24,423 bases of DNA from Anaerolineales bacterium UBA3499 (GTDB lineage Bacteria; Chloroflexota; Anaerolineae; Anaerolineales; UBA11657): positions 1 through 24,423 of the forward strand of contig DFQC01000003.1 of NCBI GenBank assembly GCA_002377585.1, written 5' to 3'. The notes beneath the pieces were generated by a model. It was not told the origin of the DNA. It was given only the letters and a program-made list of their open reading frames with translations, and searched no databases. Within the stretch, counting starts at the first letter, position 1. Each line of letters begins with the position of its first letter. Shown here piece after piece: positions 23,588 through 24,423 of the stretch. Both the position numbers and the translations under genes were made by a program.

Positions 23588-23615
23588 TTGACAGGATACT
23601 ATCGGCGAATATAAT
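23588..23615 (+). promoter_or_regulatory. Consensus promoter of tRNA-Lys
   Basis: Perfect TTGACA (23588-23593) and perfect TATAAT (23610-23615) with 16-bp spacing lie 15 bp before the mature tRNA 5' end. Transcription would start near 23622, giving a short 5' leader for RNase P. It is the strongest promoter in the window. Confidence 0.85.
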
Positions 23616-23630
23616 TCGCCACACAAATAT

Positions 23631-23703
23631 GGCCCACTAGCTCAATTGGCAGAGCAGTTGACTCTTAATCAATTGGTTCCAGGTTCGAGTCCTGGGTGGG
23701 TCA
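23631..23703 (+). tRNA. trnK: tRNA-Lys, anticodon CUU
   Basis: A full 73-nt cloverleaf. The 7-bp acceptor stem (GGCCCAC with GTGGGTC) has one G-U pair at position 2 and discriminator A. The D arm is GCTC/GAGC, the anticodon stem GTTGA/TCAAT holds loop CTCTTAA, and the T arm is CCAGG-TTCGAGT-CCTGG. The anticodon at positions 34-36 is CTT, which reads AAG lysine. The variable loop has 5 nt. The CCA tail is not encoded and must be added afterwards. It stands alone with its own promoter and is convergent with the small membrane-protein gene 22 bp downstream. Confidence 0.97.
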
Positions 23704-23725
23704 CTCATAGGAGTTGCGATGAGTG
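23702..23725. terminator. Possible hairpin between the tRNA and the convergent operon
   Basis: CACTCAT (23702-23708) and ATGAGTG (23719-23725) are a perfect 7-bp inverted repeat around a 10-nt loop. They fill exactly the gap between the tRNA 3' end and the stop codon of the convergent gene. No T-run follows directly on either strand (TTTT occurs 13 nt later on the plus strand), so it is at best a weak or Rho-assisted terminator or 3'-end processing structure. Confidence 0.35.
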
Positions 23726-23956
23726 CTAGTGGCTACTGTTTTGATCTTCGTATTTAGCTAATTCTTTACTAACTGTTCTGTAGTTATAAGAGCTGGTAGC
23801 TAGAAGTGCTATTCCTGCTCCAATCACAATATAGTTCACCTCCTGTATTAATGAGAAATTTAATATAGCAGCGGATGCAATGGCTATAAACGCTATTGTA
23901 ATAGTGCGATGTCGTCGCAGACGGTGTAACCTGTTGGTGTTGTTTGTCGAATTCAA
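23726..23956 (-). CDS. Small two-helix membrane protein of unknown function
   Basis: This 76-aa protein has a basic N-terminus (RLHRLRRHR), two hydrophobic helices (about 19-38 and 41-57) and a charged polar tail, so by the positive-inside rule both ends should be cytosolic. The TTG start at 23956 overlaps the TGA of the cupin gene by 4 bp (TTGA), and GAGGAG lies 8 nt upstream inside the last cupin codons, which is strong support for this start and for translational coupling. I do not recognise the family. Its linkage to the cupin gene is the only hint to function. Confidence 0.65.
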   Translation of the reverse strand: MNSTNNTNRLHRLRRHRTITIAFIAIASAAILNFSLIQEVNYIVIGAGIALLATSSYNYRTVSKELAKYEDQNSSH

Positions 23957-24279
23957 TATATAAACTCCTCACGTATTGGGCTGAATATGTCTGCAATTAG
24001 GGAATGGCTTGCTTCAGTACAGGCCCCATGATCTACATTGCTAGGAACAATAAAACAGTCTCCGGATTTTAGTAGGCATTGTTCGTTTCCGATCCATAGT
24101 AGTACTTCGCCCTCTAGCACTATACCTACTTGTTCATGTGTATGTCGATGTGTGGGGACTTCTGTATGTGGTTGGAGTTTTATTAGTGATAAGAGCATAT
24201 TTTCACCCCAAAATGTTTTAGTCATTGCATTAGGGGCTACCTCTAACTCGGGGCGGGATTTTATATTACAGAATGGCAT
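23953..24279 (-). CDS. Single-domain cupin protein
   Basis: A 108-aa beta-barrel cupin. Motif 1 is PTHRHTHEQVGIVLEGEVLL with metal-ligand candidates His44, His46 and Gln50; motif 2 is GDCFIVPSNVDHG with His84. The Gln in the usual Glu position is common in this subgroup, which is often annotated only as cupin-2 domain protein and may bind Fe, Mn or Zn and a small ligand. No DNA-binding domain or signal peptide is present. AAGGAG lies 8 nt before ATG 24279, one of the better ribosome sites in the window. The small two-helix membrane gene is coupled downstream. Enzymatic and ligand-sensing roles are both possible; the sequence does not decide. Confidence 0.88.
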   Translation of the reverse strand: MPFCNIKSRPELEVAPNAMTKTFWGENMLLSLIKLQPHTEVPTHRHTHEQVGIVLEGEVLLWIGNEQCLLKSGDCFIVPSNVDHGACTEASHSLIADIFSPIREEFIY

Positions 24280-24423
24280 AAATAAGTCTCCTTAGGAAGC
24301 TATTGGTTGCATTTGTGCACACTTATACTTTGTAGTATTTAGTTATTATATTCGGATTTGAGGTATGTACATAATGTTTTATGACCTACGTGATGTAGTG
24401 GTATAGAATCTGTATACTAGTAT
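24280..24423. other. AT-rich intergenic end of the window
   Basis: The region upstream of the cupin gene contains its ribosome site and, on the minus strand, TATAAT (24345-24350) as a possible -10 without a good -35. No ORF, RNA or strong repeat is recognised up to the window end. Confidence 0.4.

Noticed and set aside
1..24423. CRISPR arrays, insertion sequences, integrases or phage genes
   Set aside because: No regularly spaced repeats, transposase motifs, terminal inverted repeats or integrase motifs were found by reading; codon style looks uniform across the window.

Overview
The window is a gene-dense, AT-leaning stretch of a bacterial chromosome, with nearly every base inside a gene and several convergent gene pairs separated by under 20 bp or overlapping. 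The gene mix (CpXC-domain protein, eukaryotic-like Ser/Thr kinase, soluble GAF-PAS histidine kinase, GH3-like membrane protein with an alpha/beta C-terminal part, fused NuoE-NuoF formate dehydrogenase subunit, long formate-THF ligase) suggests a streamlined Chloroflexota lineage (Dehalococcoidia/SAR202-like). This is inference from family content; no rRNA is present to settle it.

Layout. (1) 1-1225: the start of uvrB (minus) and miaA (plus) diverge from a 56-bp promoter region whose -10 boxes sit so close to the start codons that both mRNAs look leaderless. (2) 1303-6027: a large exported, membrane-anchored GH3-family protein that has lost the catalytic residues; a tail-anchored Ser/Thr kinase convergent with it, overlapping by 30 bp; and, divergent from the kinase, an FHA-winged-helix transcription factor. 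(3) 6041-11338, all minus: a small two-TM protein, a TauE/SafE permease, a tandem universal-stress protein and a Cys-rich small protein, followed by a soluble histidine kinase and a CpXC zinc-ribbon protein. (4) 11501-14307: a short D-3-phosphoglycerate-dehydrogenase-like enzyme convergent with two tandem family-2 glycosyltransferases. (5) 14407-16842: a Cu+-exporting P1B-1 ATPase, possibly preceded by an 11-codon leader ORF. (6) 16870-23480: a C1 operon, with three subunits of a soluble NAD-linked molybdenum/tungsten formate dehydrogenase (catalytic residue Cys, not Sec) and then formate-tetrahydrofolate ligase. (7) 23588-24423: tRNA-Lys(CUU) behind a consensus sigma-70-type promoter, convergent with a cupin plus small membrane protein operon.

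How it works together. The clearest metabolic unit is formate handling: formate is oxidised to CO2 with electrons passed through Fe-S clusters to the NuoF-like FMN/NAD site, or is activated as 10-formyl-THF by the ligase encoded at the end of the operon. The most unusual neighbourhood is 1303-6027: a pseudo-glycosidase surface protein beside a kinase without an extracellular sensor and a transcription factor in which a phosphothreonine-reading FHA domain stands where a response regulator would carry its receiver. Whether these three form one signalling route is a hypothesis from proximity. No CRISPR array, insertion sequence, phage gene or integration scar was seen.
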